A stretch of DNA of 64,000 bases from Chitinophaga agrisoli (GTDB lineage Bacteria > Bacteroidota > Bacteroidia > Chitinophagales > Chitinophagaceae): positions 544,421 to 608,420 of the forward strand of contig NZ_VUOC01000003.1 in assembly GCF_008386695.1 (NCBI RefSeq). Direction: 5' to 3'. Below are positions 61,973 to 64,000 of this stretch, one piece after another. The position numbers and the translations under genes are program-made. The first letter of the stretch is position 1. Every line of letters begins with the position of its first letter. Under the pieces are notes generated by a model. The model worked only from the letters and a program-made list of their open reading frames with translations. It searched no databases and had not been told where the DNA came from.

Positions 61973-64000
61973 TGATAGATTTGAATGTAACAAAACACCT
62001 CCGTAAATTATTATTTGCAGGCCTTTGCCTGTTATTGTTAACCGGCTCGTTGTCCGCACAAACGCCCAGGCTGGAACAGGCTTTCCGCCGTCCGCCGCCT
62101 GCGGCCAAACCCTGGGTATTCTGGTACTGGATGCAGGCCAGCGTATCCCGCGCAGGCATCACCGCAGACCTGGAAGCCATGAAGGCGGCCGGTATTGGCG
62201 GCGCTTACCTGATGCCCATTAAAGGCCCCGCTAACCCGCCGCTCATGCAGCCGCCCGTAGTGCAGCTTACGCCGGAATGGTGGGCCATGGTGCGCCATGC
62301 TATGCAGGAAGCAGACCGCCTGGGCCTGCACCTGGCCATGCACGATTGCGATGGTTTTGCCCTGGCAGGTGGCCCCTGGATCACCCCAGCGCTATCCATG
62401 CAAAAAATAGTGTGGTCGGAAACGCAGGTGACCGGCAACCGCCTGTTTGATGAAACTTTGCCACAACCGCAGGCTTACAAAAACTATTATGAAGATATTG
62501 CCGTACTGGCTTATCCGGCTTTACCCGGCGCGGGCGTTACGCCCGTGCCAACAATAAGCACCAGTTTACCGGGCCGGGATGCCCGTTTCCTGGCAGACCC
62601 CAATAACAGGGAGAATTTCCGTAGCGATACCGCCTGCTGGATCCAGTATGCTTTTGAACAGCCATTCACCTGCCGCAATATCCACATCCGCTCCAATGGC
62701 CCCAATTACCAGGCCCAGCGCCTGATCGTAACGGCCAGTGATGATGGCCATACATTCCGTACTGTGGGCCGCCTGGAGCCGCCTCGCCACGGATGGCAGG
62801 ATAATGATACCGGCGTAACGCATGTAATAACGCCTACCACCGCACGCTTTTTCCGTTTCGCTTATGATACCACCGGTTCAGAAGCCGGCGCAGAAGACCT
62901 GGACGCCGCTAAATGGAAAGCTACGCTCAAAGTATGCGGCATCACCTTATCTGCCGAGCCAAGATTAAATCAATACGAAGGTAAAATAGGAGAGATCTGG
63001 CGCGTGAGCCGTCCTACTACGACCACGCAATTACCGGATTCACTCTGTGTGCCGTTAGATAAGATCATTGATCTCACCGCTTCAGCAGATAAACAGGGCC
63101 GCCTGCATTGGCAGGTGCCGCCCGGCCGCTGGACCATCCTCCGGATAGGCCATACTTCTACCGGGCACACCAATGCTACCGGTGGCGGCGGTATAGGCCT
63201 GGAGTGCGACAAGTTCAACCCTGCGGCTATCCGCCTGCAGTTTGATCAATGGTTTGGCGAGATCTATCGCCAGGTAGGCCCTTCACTGGCAGAGCGCGTG
63301 CTGAAAGTGTTTCATATAGATAGTTGGGAATGCGGCAGCCAGAACTGGTCGCCGGTATTCCGGGAGGAGTTCCGCCGCCGCCGTGGATACGATCTGTTTA
63401 CTTATCTGCCGGCCATGGCTGGCATACCGGTGCAAAGCGCCGCTATTTCCGAACGTTTCTTACACGATATCCGTCAGACCATCGCAGAGCTGGTGGTAGA
63501 TAACTTCTACGGCACTATGGGTAAACTGGCCCGCGAAAAAGGCTGCAGCTTTAGCGCAGAGAACGTGGCGCCCACCATGACCAGTGATGGCATGGCGCAT
63601 TTCCGTGCCGTAGACATCCCCATGGGTGAGTTCTGGTTACGTTCTCCCACCCATGACAAACCCAACGATATGGCAGACGCTATTTCCGGCGCGCATATCT
63701 ACGGGAAACCTATCATACAGGCAGAAGCCTTCACGGAATTACGTTTAGCCTGGGATGAATATCCCGGCATGTTAAAAGCCCTGCAGGATAAGAACTATGC
63801 AGCCGGCATTAACCGCCTGGTCTACCATGTATTCGCCCACAATCCCTGGATGGACCGTCAGCCTGGCATGACCCTGGACGGCATAGGACTTTACTTTCAA
63901 CGGGATCAGACCTGGTGGAAACCCGGCCGTGCCTGGGTCTCCTACGCACAACGCTGCCAGGCGCTCTTACAACAGGGCCGCCCCGTAATAGACCTGGCCG
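61972..64000 (+). CDS. GH106-like alpha-L-rhamnosidase, 3' end cut by the window
   Basis: An open frame of at least 676 codons running past the window end. After a signal peptide (LLFAGLCLLLLTGSLSAQ) come AAKPWVFWYWMQASVSRAGITADLEAMKAAGIGGAYLMP, KVFHIDSWECGSQNWSPVFREEFRRRRGYDLF, SAENVAPTMTSDGMAHF, IIQAEAFTELRLAWDEYPGM and YHVFAHNPWMDRQPGMTLDGIGLYFQRDQTWW, all typical of GH106-like enzymes. GH106 removes alpha-L-rhamnose from rhamnogalacturonan I/II side chains. It is translationally coupled to the isomerase-like gene. The C-terminal beta domains are not seen. Confidence 0.9.
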   Translation, partial: MIDLNVTKHLRKLLFAGLCLLLLTGSLSAQTPRLEQAFRRPPPAAKPWVFWYWMQASVSRAGITADLEAMKAAGIGGAYLMPIKGPANPPLMQPPVVQLTPEWWAMVRHAMQEADRLGLHLAMHDCDGFALAGGPWITPALSMQKIVWSETQVTGNRLFDETLPQPQAYKNYYEDIAVLAYPALPGAGVTPVPTISTSLPGRDARFLADPNNRENFRSDTACWIQYAFEQPFTCRNIHIRSNGPNYQAQRLIVTASDDGHTFRTVGRLEPPRHGWQDNDTGVTHVITPTTARFFRFAYDTTGSEAGAEDLDAAKWKATLKVCGITLSAEPRLNQYEGKIGEIWRVSRPTTTTQLPDSLCVPLDKIIDLTASADKQGRLHWQVPPGRWTILRIGHTSTGHTNATGGGGIGLECDKFNPAAIRLQFDQWFGEIYRQVGPSLAERVLKVFHIDSWECGSQNWSPVFREEFRRRRGYDLFTYLPAMAGIPVQSAAISERFLHDIRQTIAELVVDNFYGTMGKLAREKGCSFSAENVAPTMTSDGMAHFRAVDIPMGEFWLRSPTHDKPNDMADAISGAHIYGKPIIQAEAFTELRLAWDEYPGMLKALQDKNYAAGINRLVYHVFAHNPWMDRQPGMTLDGIGLYFQRDQTWWKPGRAWVSYAQRCQALLQQGRPVIDLA

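Overview
The window looks like chromosome of a Bacteroidota member close to Chitinophaga (Chitinophagaceae). The evidence is two SusC/SusD pairs with lipoprotein neighbours, an ECF sigma/FecR pair next to an STN-containing SusC, promoters of the TTTG / TAnnTTTG type, and many proteins with Chitinophaga-style signal peptides. No ribosomal RNA, CRISPR array, transposase or integrase was seen. One tRNA gene (Gln, anticodon CTG) is present.

Positions 1-24200 are mostly housekeeping and accessory genes. In order they are: the 3' end of an HSL-type esterase; an AraC regulator; a metallo-hydrolase remnant; a methyltransferase; a DUF1579 protein; a heterodimeric ABC exporter with one degenerate ATP site; an amidohydrolase and a GntP-type permease; a PAS histidine kinase with a receiver protein; tRNA-Gln followed by a short segment bounded by a copy of the tRNA 3' end; a SUKH protein; a TMEM175-like channel; a small sulfation cluster (APS kinase, sulfotransferase, Asp/Asn beta-hydroxylase-like enzyme); an ArsR regulator; a Bcr/CflA-type MFS exporter; an Old Yellow Enzyme; a lipoprotein alginate-lyase-like enzyme; and two receiver-type proteins.

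Positions 24250-64000 form a large polysaccharide-utilisation region. Block A (24257-33871, +) is ECF sigma, FecR anti-sigma, STN-SusC, SusD, DUF3823 lipoprotein and a GH71/99-like enzyme. Between the two blocks lie a GH140-like apiosidase candidate (-), an orphan membrane histidine kinase (+), and a minus-strand operon of a GH29-propeller fusion, a large unassigned glycosidase and a GntR-type regulator. Block B (43698 to beyond 64000, +) is SusC, SusD, DUF3826, a beta-helix/TIM-barrel fusion, a GH140-like/GH43-like fusion, a BNR-propeller enzyme (PL27-like candidate), a GH78 rhamnosidase, a second BNR protein, a TIM-barrel isomerase-like protein and a GH106-like rhamnosidase cut by the window end.

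Together the enzymes point to a plant glycan carrying rhamnose, fucose, apiose and probably uronic acids, such as rhamnogalacturonan side chains or arabinogalactan-protein caps. That substrate is inferred from family content only. Regulation appears layered: sigma/anti-sigma control of block A, a probable GntR regulator for the minus operon and block B, strong hairpins without a U-tract at operon junctions, and an intrinsic terminator facing antisense just upstream of the block A susC.
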